A stretch of DNA of 64,000 nucleotides from Streptomyces sp. NBRC 110035 (lineage in GTDB: Bacteria > Actinomycetota > Actinomycetes > Streptomycetales > Streptomycetaceae), in contig NZ_BBNN01000021.1 of NCBI RefSeq assembly GCF_000829695.1, positions 1 through 64,000 on the forward strand. Reading direction: 5' to 3'. The translations under genes were made by a program, and so were the position numbers. The notes under the pieces were generated by a model. The model was not told the origin of the DNA and did no database searches. It worked only from the letters and a program-made list of their open reading frames with translations. This document shows, in pieces, positions 48,452 to 57,309 of this stretch (positions are counted from its first letter, which is position 1; the number at the start of each line of letters is the position of its first letter).

Positions 48452-48640
48452 CTTCCGCCGAAAAACAGGCGACTATGTAGGCGGCCGGCCAAGCCGTCCC
48501 ACTTCCTTGGAACTGGGACGCCGTCCGACGGTGTCGACGTCGATCGACACTGCCCAGGTCAGGACCGTCCCAGGAGTTGTGCCACAAGTGCGTCCCGGAT
48601 TTAGTACCAATGCCGTGTAGATAGGCGGCTGGGCTGCATG

Positions 48641-48836
48641 TCAAGGTCCTGGCGCGGTCAGGATGTCGATGCTGATGGTGGCCTTGTAGGTGGTCCGGTC
48701 GATTGTGCCTTTGGCGTTGTACTTGGAGATCGCGCGTTTGACGACGCGGGGCCGGGTGCGGATGCGTCGGTCGGGCATGAGGTCGGTCAGGACGCGGCGG
48801 CCGATGGTCCCGACGAGGTCGACGACCGTGTCGGCG
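48641..48836 (-). mobile_element. IS4-type transposase C-terminal remnant
   Basis: On the - strand the last ~60 codons of a small frame read RVLTDLMPDRRIRTRPRVV and KRAISKYNAKGTIDRTTYKA, which I recognise as the C-terminus of IS4-family transposases. No DDE catalytic part is present; upstream sequence (toward 48916) is unrelated. The 190 bases beyond its stop (48452-48640) contain no gene and may hold the old IS end. Confidence 0.6.
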
Positions 48837-48865
48837 GCATCGATCCGTGCTACATGGTGCATGCC

Positions 48866-49074
48866 ATGCGGGTACTGACGCCGACGATCTTGAGTTTGGT
48901 CGAGGAGACCGGCCATGGCACGGGGCGCCTGGACACGAACCGACTCAGCGCGCTGGACATCGGAGTCCCGCCGCTGTCCGAACAGCGCGACATCAGATCG
49001 TCAAGCTCCGCACGATCCAGCAGGGCGTGGTCGAAGACCTGCTCAGTGGCCGGTCCCGAGCGAACCGGACCTGA
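48866..49074 (+). pseudogene. HsdS C-terminal fragment, frameshifted
   Basis: From 48866 one frame reads GTGRLDTNRLSALDIGVPPL and SEQRDI, the conserved end of an HsdS recognition domain. After a frameshift near 48990 another frame reads IVKLRTIQQGVVEDLLSGR, the usual HsdS C-terminus, and stops at 49074. It overlaps the 3' end of the DUF397 gene on the other strand. It is a scrap of the same kind of type I system seen in the mosaic ORF at 45.5-46.5 kb. Confidence 0.65.
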
Positions 49075-49240
49075 GGCTTCCTATCAGCGCACCGAATGAC
49101 GCCCGGCCCGTGACGAACGCGGTCGCCGGGCGTTTGCTGTCCCGCACGGCGATCCCGTCCCGTGACGTGGCGATCTCGACGCACGCGTTTCCGGCCGCCT
49201 CGGAGTAGGAGGACTTGGTCCATCTCAGTTCGGGCAGCAT
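49043..49240 (-). CDS. DUF397 domain protein
   Basis: A 65-residue protein with the hallmark LRWTKSSYSEAAGNACVEIA beginning, RDGIAVRDSK in the middle and FGALIGSLRSG near the end. ATG at 49240; AGAAGG in the tail of the preceding XRE gene serves as ribosome site, with an eight-base gap. DUF397 proteins are encoded beside DUF5753-type XRE regulators in Streptomyces (WhiJ/AbaA-like loci), and are thought to be their small partners. The predicted C-terminus overlaps an HsdS fragment on the opposite strand, so its last residues may be altered. Confidence 0.88.
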   Translation of the reverse strand: MLPELRWTKSSYSEAAGNACVEIATSRDGIAVRDSKRPATAFVTGRASFGALIGSLRSGSLGTGH

Positions 49241-49248
49241 GGCACCTT

Positions 49249-50097
49249 CTAGAGTTCTCCGACGATTTCGAGGATCCGGTCCCTCGACTCCTTCGGATTC
49301 AACGCCACCTGTTCGACCAAGTCCAGTCGCCGTCGGGAGTTGGCCAGTTGGGTGGGGCTGTCGAAGAACACCGCGCCGGTGGGGGAGTCCACCTCGACGG
49401 TGTCGAGGTGGGAGTCGGAGGCCGACACGTACATCATGGTGTCCCCGGCCATCGGAAACCCCTCTGTGGCCAGCGGGATGACGAGCAGCGTTACGTTGGG
49501 GCGCTCGCTTTCGGCCAGAAGCCAGTTGAGCTGGGCTTTGGCTGTCTGGCGTCCGCCGATCCGGAACCGGAGCGCGGCTTCATGGATCAGTCCCGTGTAG
49601 GGGACGGCCCTTTCCTCGACCACACGGTGGCGTGACAGGCGGTGTGCTACGCGCAGTTCCACCTCCAGGCGTGGCAGTGCGGGAACGTACAAGTCGAACA
49701 GCGCACGCGCGTGCTCCTCGGTCTGAAACACGCCAGGGATGTGCGCCATCTGGAGTGTGCGCAGGCTGGAGGCATGGTGCTCCAGTTCGGACACGTCGAG
49801 AAAGTCTGGCGGGATCTTGCCGCGGTACTCGTCCCACCAGCCACGTGTACGCCCGCCGGTCATGGCGGCGAGGGCGTCGACGAGACTGGAGTTGTCGCAT
49901 TCGTAGATGCTGGCCAGGCGGCGGAGTCGAGGCTCGCTGATGCCGAATCGCCCTGCCTCCACGTTGGAGATGGTGGTCCGGTCTGTACCAAGCAGTTCGG
50001 CCGCTCGCGGGGCGGACATTCCTGCGGCCTCGCGTAGCCGGCGCAGTTCTCGACCGAACCGGCGCTGCCGGACGGACGGCGTCGGTCGTGGTGCCAT
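49249..50097 (-). CDS. XRE family regulator with DUF5753 domain (WhiJ-like)
   Basis: A 282-residue protein. Residues 10-70 are the helix-turn-helix (FGRELRRLREAAGMS, ELLGTDRTTISNVEAGRF, LRRLASIYE). The rest is the DUF5753 domain with the typical FLDVSELEHHASSLRTLQ, HIPGVFQTEEHARALF and ETVEVDSPTGAVFFD-like blocks. It is co-oriented with the DUF397 gene and divergent from an ATPase gene: the classic three-gene WhiJ-type set that influences development in Streptomyces. A truncated, frameshifted near-copy of its HTH lies at 46432-46647. Confidence 0.92.
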   Translation of the reverse strand: MAPRPTPSVRQRRFGRELRRLREAAGMSAPRAAELLGTDRTTISNVEAGRFGISEPRLRRLASIYECDNSSLVDALAAMTGGRTRGWWDEYRGKIPPDFLDVSELEHHASSLRTLQMAHIPGVFQTEEHARALFDLYVPALPRLEVELRVAHRLSRHRVVEERAVPYTGLIHEAALRFRIGGRQTAKAQLNWLLAESERPNVTLLVIPLATEGFPMAGDTMMYVSASDSHLDTVEVDSPTGAVFFDSPTQLANSRRRLDLVEQVALNPKESRDRILEIVGEL

Positions 50098-50367
50098 CTG
50101 GCCTCCCTGAGTTCGCGGTCAGTGTGCCGACGGAGGTGTAGCCCGTCTATCGATTCCAGCAATTCAACTCGTTGGAGTGGTAATGGTCTCACCCGTTGTA
50201 CTTTCGGCGCCACTCTTGGTGAACTGCTATCAGCTGAGCCGCCGCTCAGCGGAAGCGCACCGGCCCCCTGTCCTCCGGAAGGCAGGACCCCGGCATTGCC
50301 ACCGCCGTACGGCAGTTCGCGACCGGCGCCCCAAAGAACCCGTTCCGCACCACGGAGGCAGACCCTC

Positions 50368-50925
50368 GTGAGCAGCAACGAACAGAGCACTGAACCGAGC
50401 AACGAATTGACCCGCCCCGTCAGTTACGGCGTCAACCACGACGTCGGCTACGGCGACCACCCCGCCCCGATCCCGTTCACCGCCCCCTGGGTGTACGAGA
50501 TCCACTTCCCCTGCGACCCACGCGGCCCCCGGATCGTCCGGGGCACCCTCCGTGCCGTGCTCCACGCGCACGGGATCGGTGAACTCGCCGACCGGGCCGA
50601 GCTGTTGACCTGCGAGCTCGCCACCAACTCGGTGCGGCACACCAAGGGCCCGGTCATCGTCCGGATGCAGTGGCTGTGCCCCGCGCTGCGCGTGAGCGTG
50701 TGGGACGCGAGTCCGGATCTGCCTCCGTTCGCGCCGGGCGCGGCGATGCCCGATCCCGCCGCTCCCTCCGGACGCGGGCTGCCGATCATCGAGAGTCTCG
50801 CCGACCGGTGGGGCGGCTGCGGGTCCGTCGACGGGCCGAACGGCGGGCCGGGCGGCAAGACCATCTGGTTCGAACTCGCCCTCGGGGATGATTTCCGGCC
50901 ACCCTCACCCGTGCTCGCGGCCTGA
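50368..50925 (+). CDS. ATP-binding (HATPase, anti-sigma-like) regulatory protein
   Basis: A 185-residue protein starting at GTG 50368 with GGAGG nine bases upstream. It has the GHKL fold signatures: an N-box ELLTCELATNSVRHTKGPV and a G-box SGRGLPIIESLADRWG. These small Streptomyces kinase-like ATPases resemble anti-sigma factors of the SpoIIAB/RsbW type. It is divergent from the XRE/DUF397 pair (270-base gap, no other gene seen), completing the trio. The partner it acts on is unknown. Confidence 0.85.
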   Translation: MSSNEQSTEPSNELTRPVSYGVNHDVGYGDHPAPIPFTAPWVYEIHFPCDPRGPRIVRGTLRAVLHAHGIGELADRAELLTCELATNSVRHTKGPVIVRMQWLCPALRVSVWDASPDLPPFAPGAAMPDPAAPSGRGLPIIESLADRWGGCGSVDGPNGGPGGKTIWFELALGDDFRPPSPVLAA

Positions 50926-51010
50926 TCCGCGCGCACCCCGCGCCACGCCTCCCGGCCGCCGATAGAGTTTCGATCTCCTGTCCTGTACCGGAGGGCGGGG
51001 AGCGGGGCCG

Positions 51011-54000
51011 GTGGCCGGGGAGGGCAGGCGCGTGGGGGAGCAGCCGGAGTACGTCAGGACCGAGCGGCCGCTGACCGAGCAGCTGACGGAGATGGGCTGG
51101 ACCCATCTCCGGGGCGGACCGACCGCCGGACCCGCCACCGCGCCGGGCGCCTCGGACCGTACGAGCTTCGAGGCCGTCGTGTACGCGGACCGGTTCAGGG
51201 CCGCCGTGGCCAGGATCAACCCGAGGCCGTCGGACGGGAAACCCTGGCTGAGTGACGCGCAGCTCGACCACCTCCTCGCCCTGGTCCGGGGCACCGCGCC
51301 GGGGCAGGGCCCGAAGGAACGCGGTGTGGCCGGGAACCTGGAGGTGACCGACCTCCTGCGCAAGGGCCGCAACGCCCGCACCCTGCCGGGCTGGACGAAG
51401 GGCGACCCCGAACACGTACGGCTCGTCGACTGGGACGGCGAGTTCGGGGAGCGGCCGGACACGCCCGGCGGCGGCAACGACCTGCTCGTCGTCTCCCAGT
51501 TCCGGGTCGAGCGCAAGGACGCCGCTCCCGTCACGCCCGACCTCGTGCTGTTCGTCAACGGGCTGCCGTGGGTGGTGATCGAGTGCAAGGCGCCCGTGGT
51601 GTCCGGCCCTCGGGGAGACGTGCGGGCCGCCCTGGACGACGCCGTCGACCAGGTCCTTCGGTACGCGGGCGTCAACTCCCCGGCCGCAGTGCCCGAGTTC
51701 GTCCGCTTCGCGCAGGTCCTGGTCGGCACCGACCGCGACCACGCCGAGACCGGCACGGTCACCGCCGAACCCCGGCACTTCGCCCCCTGGCGCACGGTCG
51801 CGCCCGTGAGCGAGGACCGCGTGCGCGAGGAGGTGCGCAAGTCCGCGTCGGCAGCCCTCACCGACCAGGAGATCCTGGTCGCCGGGATGCTGCGCCCTGC
51901 CCATCTCCTCGATCTGGTACGGGACTTCACCACCCGGCTCGGCAGCGGTCACCGCACGGTCAAACTGGTCGGCCGCCACCAGCAGTTCAAGGCGGTGAAG
52001 GCGCTCACGCGGAAACTGGAGGAGCGGGACCGGAAGGCGGCGGCCGGCGTCGCCGTCAGCCACCGGGGCGGTGTCGTCTGGCACACCCAGGGCTCCGGCA
52101 AGAGCCTGACCATGGCGTTCCTGGTCCGGCACCTGCGCAGCCGTCCCGCTCTGAAGTCGCACAAGGTGGTCGTGGTCACCGACCGCCTCGACCTGGAGAA
52201 GCAGATCCGGACGAGCCTCGCCGCCACCGAGGAGAAGGTGCACCGGGCGCCGAGCGTCAAGCGGGCCAGGAAGTACCTGGAGGTGGACGTCGGGGACGTC
52301 GTCCTCGTCACCCTGCAGAAGGCGCAGCGCGACGACACGGCGTACGACGGCCGGGAGGAGTCACTGCCCGACGCCGTTCCCGACGACGATGACGAGGACG
52401 GTGGCGAGGACGCGGGACACGTACAGAACCGGGTGGCCAACCCCCACCACCACGTCGTCGTCCTGATCGACGAGGCCCACCGGGGCAACGACAAGTGGCA
52501 GCACGCCCGCTGGCGGGCCATGCTGCCGCGCGCCGCCTTCGTCGGCTTCACCGGCACCCCGGTGATCAGCAGCAACCGCAGACGCAGCGAGGAGATCTTC
52601 GGCCCGTACGCCGACACGTACACCCTGCGCGACGCCGAGCTCGACCGGTCCGTCGTGCCCGTCCGCTACGAGGCGTACGCCGTACCGCTCGATGTCGTCG
52701 AACAGGCCGCCCTCGACGCCCGGTTCGACGAGAAGGTGCCGTCCGATCCGGAGCTGCGGGCGAAGGTGCTGCGTACGTTCGGCCGCCGCAAGGAGATCCT
52801 GGAAGCCCCTTCGGTGATCGAGGCCAAGGCCGAGCACATGCTCGGCCACTGGGCCCGCACCGCGCTGCCCGACCGCTTCGGGGCGCAGATCGCCACCGTC
52901 TCCCGGCTGGCCGCCGTCCGCTACCGCAGCGCGCTGCTCGCCGCCCGCGACCGGCTGGTCGCCCGCCTGGACGCGCTCGACCCGGCCCTGATCGCCGACC
53001 CCATGGCCGCGCTCGAAGCCGACGACGAGGAGCGGGCGCTCCTCGTGCTCCTGCCGGACCGCGAGGTACTGAGAACGCTCGACGCGGCCGTCGTCATCTC
53101 CCCGGCGGGCCAGGGCGGCAGCGATCCGCAGGCGTGGCGGCCGTGGATCACCAAGAGCCACCAGGACGCGCACATCGCACGCTTCAAGAAAGGGCTGCCG
53201 CCGCGCGACATCACGGCCGACCCGGCATGGAACGTCAGGACGCACGGGTCGCAGCCGTCCGGCGTCGGCACCCCGGCGAGCGGTGGCCAGGTGTGGAACG
53301 TCGATCTCGACCTGCCCGCGGACAGCGGACCGCCCGCGCCGCCGGACACGGAGGGCGGCGCGCAGCCGGAGACCATGGCCTTCCTGGTGGTCCAGTCGAT
53401 GCTGCTCACCGGCTTCGACGCGCCCGTCGAGCAGGTCCTCTACCTGGACTGCAAGCTGTCCGGCGCGGGACTGCTGCAGGCCGTGGCCCGCACCAACCGG
53501 CCCTACCCGGCCAAGACGTGGGGCCAGGTCGTCGACTACGTCGGCATCGGTCCCGAACTGGCCCGCTCGCTCGCCTCCTACGACCAGGAGCACCTGCGGC
53601 ACGTCCTCGGCTACCGGAACGTCTCCGTGGACCACCTCCAGCCGGACTACGAGGGACCGCAGCCCGACGGCCGCGGCCCCGACCGGGACGGACTGCTGCT
53701 GCGGTCCGACGCCGCCGCCAGGGCCCTCCTGGAAGACCTCGGGGCCAAGGTCACCCGCTTCCTGGCCCGGCAGAACGTCACCGACCCCGGCGACGCGTCG
53801 CAGTGGGAGGACTTCCTCGGCCAACGCCTCGGCGATCCGTTGCTGCGGGGGGAGTTCGACGAACGCGTCCGCGACTTCCTGACCGCGCTCAACGCGGTCC
53901 TGCCGGACCCGGAGGCCCTGAGGTACCGGGAGCTGGCCGGCCAGCTCGGCACACTCCAGTACATGGCCAGACGCCGCTACCTCGACGGCCGCGAACGGTT

Positions 54001-54688
54001 CAGCCCGCGCCGCTACGGGGCCAAGGTGCGCCGGCTCATCTCGCAGCACCTCGAGACCACCGGGATCCGGCAGCGGATCCCACCCGTCGAACTCACCGAC
54101 CCGGAGTTCATGGAACGGGTCGACGCGAACGCCGACCCCCGGGCGCGGTGCTCGTACATGACGGGCTCGCTGAAGCTGCGCATCACCGCGAGGATCGGCG
54201 GCGACCGGGCGGGCTACCAGCGGTTCAGTCTCCGGCTCGAGGAGATCGTCGCGCGGATGCGGGACGACTTCGAGCAGGCCGCGGCCGACCTGGCGCGTCT
54301 GGTCGGGGACGTGGCCGCGGCGGAGCGGGAGCCGGAGAACGACGACGGCCTCGACTCCCGGACCGAACGGCTGGTCCTCGGACTGCTCCGGCAGCACGCC
54401 GAAGACGCCGTACGGGAACCGTGGCCGCCGGGCACCGATCTGATCCGGGCGGCCCGCGGCCTCACCCTGGAGATGTCGGTGCTCGTCCGGCGGCCACAGG
54501 TACACACGCAGATCGCCGCCCGCAACCGCATGCGCAACGAACTCCGCGAGCACCTGGAGACCTGGCTCGCCATGGACTGGGACGACATCGGCGACCTCGC
54601 GAGCCATCTGACGGAGCTGGCCGTGGAGAGGCACGAGTGCTTCCTCGGATACCGGCCGCGCGACGAGGCGGACGGCGGGGACACCTGA
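51011..54688 (+). CDS. hsdR: type I restriction endonuclease subunit R
   Basis: A 1,225-residue HsdR starting at GTG 51011 behind GGGGAG. The nuclease site is complete: PDLVLF (D177) and VIECKAP (E191, K193). Motor motifs: Walker A HTQGSGKS (K364), DEAH box LIDEAHRG (487-490), motif III FTGTPV, and later RTNRPYPAKTWGQVVDYVG. The C-terminal helical region should bind HsdM/HsdS. An acidic insert (PDDDDEDGGED) precedes the DEAH strand and makes it longer than most HsdRs. No intact hsdM or hsdS lies in the window, only fragments at 45.5-46.4 and 48.9-49.1 kb; restriction would need partners from elsewhere. Confidence 0.9.
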   Translation: MAGEGRRVGEQPEYVRTERPLTEQLTEMGWTHLRGGPTAGPATAPGASDRTSFEAVVYADRFRAAVARINPRPSDGKPWLSDAQLDHLLALVRGTAPGQGPKERGVAGNLEVTDLLRKGRNARTLPGWTKGDPEHVRLVDWDGEFGERPDTPGGGNDLLVVSQFRVERKDAAPVTPDLVLFVNGLPWVVIECKAPVVSGPRGDVRAALDDAVDQVLRYAGVNSPAAVPEFVRFAQVLVGTDRDHAETGTVTAEPRHFAPWRTVAPVSEDRVREEVRKSASAALTDQEILVAGMLRPAHLLDLVRDFTTRLGSGHRTVKLVGRHQQFKAVKALTRKLEERDRKAAAGVAVSHRGGVVWHTQGSGKSLTMAFLVRHLRSRPALKSHKVVVVTDRLDLEKQIRTSLAATEEKVHRAPSVKRARKYLEVDVGDVVLVTLQKAQRDDTAYDGREESLPDAVPDDDDEDGGEDAGHVQNRVANPHHHVVVLIDEAHRGNDKWQHARWRAMLPRAAFVGFTGTPVISSNRRRSEEIFGPYADTYTLRDAELDRSVVPVRYEAYAVPLDVVEQAALDARFDEKVPSDPELRAKVLRTFGRRKEILEAPSVIEAKAEHMLGHWARTALPDRFGAQIATVSRLAAVRYRSALLAARDRLVARLDALDPALIADPMAALEADDEERALLVLLPDREVLRTLDAAVVISPAGQGGSDPQAWRPWITKSHQDAHIARFKKGLPPRDITADPAWNVRTHGSQPSGVGTPASGGQVWNVDLDLPADSGPPAPPDTEGGAQPETMAFLVVQSMLLTGFDAPVEQVLYLDCKLSGAGLLQAVARTNRPYPAKTWGQVVDYVGIGPELARSLASYDQEHLRHVLGYRNVSVDHLQPDYEGPQPDGRGPDRDGLLLRSDAAARALLEDLGAKVTRFLARQNVTDPGDASQWEDFLGQRLGDPLLRGEFDERVRDFLTALNAVLPDPEALRYRELAGQLGTLQYMARRRYLDGRERFSPRRYGAKVRRLISQHLETTGIRQRIPPVELTDPEFMERVDANADPRARCSYMTGSLKLRITARIGGDRAGYQRFSLRLEEIVARMRDDFEQAAADLARLVGDVAAAEREPENDDGLDSRTERLVLGLLRQHAEDAVREPWPPGTDLIRAARGLTLEMSVLVRRPQVHTQIAARNRMRNELREHLETWLAMDWDDIGDLASHLTELAVERHECFLGYRPRDEADGGDT

Positions 54689-54750
54689 CCCGGTGACCGC
54701 CGCCGGCCGCCGGGCGGGGTGAGGCCGTTGCCGGATGGTAGGAAGAGCGG

Positions 54751-55512
54751 GTGAGCACCGTCGTCGAACAGGCCATCGCCGATCTCCCCGTGCCCGGGGG
54801 GTGGCGGTGGGATGTCGTCGTGCGGCCACGGCGACGCACCCTCGGCATCGAGATCGCCGAGGACGGCCGGGTGCTCTTCGCGATTCCCGCAGACGCGGAT
54901 CCCCAGGAGATCGCCGACGCGGTGCGTGGCCGCATGCCGCGCCTGGCCGCCGAGGTCCGCCGCCGTCAGGACCTGTGGGCGGCCGAACCGGTCAGGGACC
55001 TGATCGGCGGCGAGGGCTTCGCCTACCTGGGCCGCCGGTACCGGCTCAAGCTCACTCCCGACGGCGCCGGCCGTCACGTACGACTGCGACAGGGATGGCT
55101 GGAGCTGCCCCGATCGCGGTCGGCCGCCGCCGATGCCGGGCCCCTTGTGGAGTGGTACGGCAGCCGCGGGGAGCGCTGGCTCGCTGCCCGGCTGCCGCCG
55201 CTGGCCTCACTGGCCGGAGTGCGTGATCCGGCCGGCATCGAGGTGCGGGACCTCGGCCGTCGCTGGGGTGCCTGCTCCACCGAGGGCGCGATCACCGTGC
55301 ACTGGGCTGTGATACAGCTACCGGTCGCCCTGGTGGACCTCGTCCTGATCCATGAGCTCTGCCACCTCAAGCACCCCGGCCACGGAGCGGCTTTCCGAGG
55401 GGCCGTCCGGCTCGCGCTGCCCGACGCCGACGTGCGCGAACGGCGGTTCGCGCAGGAGGAGCCGCGACTGTGGCGCGGAGCGGTCTCGGCCACGTCCCGC
55501 GGTTTGGTGTAG
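54751..55512 (+). CDS. YgjP-type (DUF45, M48-like) metal-dependent hydrolase
   Basis: A 253-residue protein with GTG start at 54751 and AGGAAGAG upstream, 62 bases after hsdR. The signature RRWGACSTEGAITVHW is followed by the zinc site LIHELCHLKHPGHG (HExxH plus third His), the standard YgjP/WLM-related arrangement. Such genes are frequent companions of hsdR in type I restriction operons; their role there is undetermined. Intact motifs suggest an active metalloprotease or hydrolase. Confidence 0.88.
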   Translation: MSTVVEQAIADLPVPGGWRWDVVVRPRRRTLGIEIAEDGRVLFAIPADADPQEIADAVRGRMPRLAAEVRRRQDLWAAEPVRDLIGGEGFAYLGRRYRLKLTPDGAGRHVRLRQGWLELPRSRSAAADAGPLVEWYGSRGERWLAARLPPLASLAGVRDPAGIEVRDLGRRWGACSTEGAITVHWAVIQLPVALVDLVLIHELCHLKHPGHGAAFRGAVRLALPDADVRERRFAQEEPRLWRGAVSATSRGLV

Positions 55513-55979
55513 CCGATCTTGTATCTCCCGCCCCTCGGACACCGGCGCACCGGCCATCGGTGGCAGCGCCTCCCAGCGGAACGTGATCCGCTGCACCACT
55601 CCACGGGACACCATCGGCGCGGACTGCCGGAACCCGCTGGAGGCCAGCCCGGAGGCCGCCGCGCAGTGGAAGCAGGAAGGGGCCTTCCACCGCTTCGGGC
55701 CGAGCTTCCGCACCCACCGCTGATCCCGCGACCTTTCGTCTTCCCAGGTGCCGTGGAGCCCCGTGAGCGCGTCCGCGCCGTGGGGCTCCACGCCGCGGCA
55801 CCCGTCTCGACGAGCACAACCCGTGGGTCCGGCGCCGCACCGCGGGAGCGGACCGGAGCCCTGCCGGACGCCGACGAGTGCGAGCGCCGTCTCGCTGAGC
55901 AGGGACCGGGCCTGCGGAGGGGCGCGGTGCGATGACCTGACGGCAGGCCGTCACGGCGCGGGCCCGTGCCTCCGGGGCC
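55513..55979. other. 467-bp gap, possible gene remnant
   Basis: No complete gene is seen. A + strand frame ending at 55723 reads NPLEASPEAAAQWKQEGAFH near its end, which looks protein-like but lacks a plausible start, and I do not recognise it. It could be the tail of a lost gene. Confidence 0.3.
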
Positions 55980-56759
55980 TCAGCGGGCGAAGAACTCCGC
56001 CAGCACCGGCGCCAGTACGTCCGGTTCCACCATGTGGGTCTGGCCCGCCAGGGTGCGGCAGGTGCCGTGGGGGACGGTGTCCGCGATGGTCCGGGCGGCC
56101 TCGCGCATCCAGGCCGGGCTCGCGTCGCCCGCGATGGACAGCACCGGCACGGGGACCGACGCCAGCAGTTTCACCGGGACGCCGCCGTCGCCCATGACCG
56201 CGTCGTCGTGGGCGAGGCTCGGCGCGATCGACTCCATCCCGGCCCACAGGGGGGACTGGTGGGCGCTCTCGATCACCGCCTCGCTCAGTCCGGTGAGGCG
56301 GAGGAAGAGTTCCACCGCGTCCCCGCGGCGCCCCTCACCCAGTGCCTCCGTCAGGCGCTCGGTGTACCGCGCGCGTTCCCTCAGATCCTCCTCGGACATC
56401 GCGTACGGCGTCTCGTACACGGCGACGTGCCGTACCGGCAGACCGCTCGCCGCCGCGCGCAGCGCCAGCGCGCCGCCCGAGGAGACGCCGTACAGCGACG
56501 CCTGTCCGCCCACCGCCTCGATCAGCGCCGCCAGGTCCTCGACCTCGCGTTCCACCGCGTACGGGGCCGTGTCCCCGCTCGCGCCGCGGCCCCGGCGGTC
56601 GTACACGACGACCCGGAACCGCTCCGAGAGCGGCGCGGCCAGCGGCGCCACCGTGGCGCCCGTCGACATCGCGCCGCTGACGAGGACGACCACGGAACCC
56701 CGGCCGGCGCTCTCGTGGGCGATACGGGTGCCGTCACGCGAAACGATGTTCTTGTCCAT
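55980..56759 (-). CDS. alpha/beta hydrolase
   Basis: A 259-residue alpha/beta-hydrolase fold protein. The nucleophile is S93 in the elbow GVSSGG; the acid is probably the Asp in VLSIAGDAS, and the His is in AGQTHMVEP. The oxyanion strand VVVLVSGAM and the DRRGRGASGDTAPY loop fit the family. Similar proteins are annotated as hydrolases of unknown substrate. Start is ATG 56759. Between it and DUF427 (81 bases) no clear terminator is seen. Confidence 0.88.
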   Translation of the reverse strand: MDKNIVSRDGTRIAHESAGRGSVVVLVSGAMSTGATVAPLAAPLSERFRVVVYDRRGRGASGDTAPYAVEREVEDLAALIEAVGGQASLYGVSSGGALALRAAASGLPVRHVAVYETPYAMSEEDLRERARYTERLTEALGEGRRGDAVELFLRLTGLSEAVIESAHQSPLWAGMESIAPSLAHDDAVMGDGGVPVKLLASVPVPVLSIAGDASPAWMREAARTIADTVPHGTCRTLAGQTHMVEPDVLAPVLAEFFAR

Positions 56760-56839
56760 GTCTCCGCAGACTGCCGCACCGCGGCCCGATCGTCGGTGAG
56801 GCGGGCCGCGCGTCCGACGATCGCAACCCTTCTATCCGA

Positions 56840-57163
56840 TCATCGGACTTCCACCTCGTAGAAACACAGGTGGTCCTTGATGCCGGCGACGTCCGGCTTC
56901 GGGTCCGGGTACGCCCACACGAGGTCGGCCGTGTCCGGCCGTGACCAGTAGGACGCGGTGCCCTTGAAGGGGCAGTGGGTGCGGGTGTCGGACGGGGTCA
57001 GCAGGTCGAGCCGTACGTCCTCGGGCGGGATGTAGTACCGCGCGGGCAGGCCCGTCTCGCGCAGCACCAGCGCCTGGCCGCTCTCGGCCAGAACCTCCCC
57101 GCCGTGCACCACACGCACGTGCCGCTCGCTCCGCTCGACGGTGATGCGGTGTCCTACGGTCAT
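56840..57163 (-). CDS. DUF427 domain protein
   Basis: A 107-residue protein; ATG at 57163 with GAGGAG seven bases upstream, whereas the long upstream frame to 57520 is antisense to the LOG gene and rejected. It has the DUF427 motifs: a VRVVHGGEVLAES strand, RYYIPPEDVRLDLL, THCPFKGTASYWS and VWAYPDPKPDVAGIKDHLCFY. Biochemical function is unknown to me. Confidence 0.88.
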   Translation of the reverse strand: MTVGHRITVERSERHVRVVHGGEVLAESGQALVLRETGLPARYYIPPEDVRLDLLTPSDTRTHCPFKGTASYWSRPDTADLVWAYPDPKPDVAGIKDHLCFYEVEVR

Positions 57164-57309
57164 GGTCCACACTCCTCGGTCAGCCGGGTCGGGGGCATCC
57201 GGGCCGGCGGGGCAGGTCGAACGCCCGCCGGCCCGGACACCGGACGGTGCAGCGTCCGGCGGACCCGCATTCTTCCCTCTCGCGCCGGACGGGTCCGTAC
57301 CCCGGGCCG

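Noticed and set aside
50167-50178. ACTC-GTTG-GAGT palindrome in the XRE/ATPase divergent gap as an operator
   Set aside because: Only four-base arms; expected by chance too often to call.
52361-54829. 822-codon - strand frame across hsdR
   Set aside because: Antisense to intact HsdR motifs; the sequence is low complexity.
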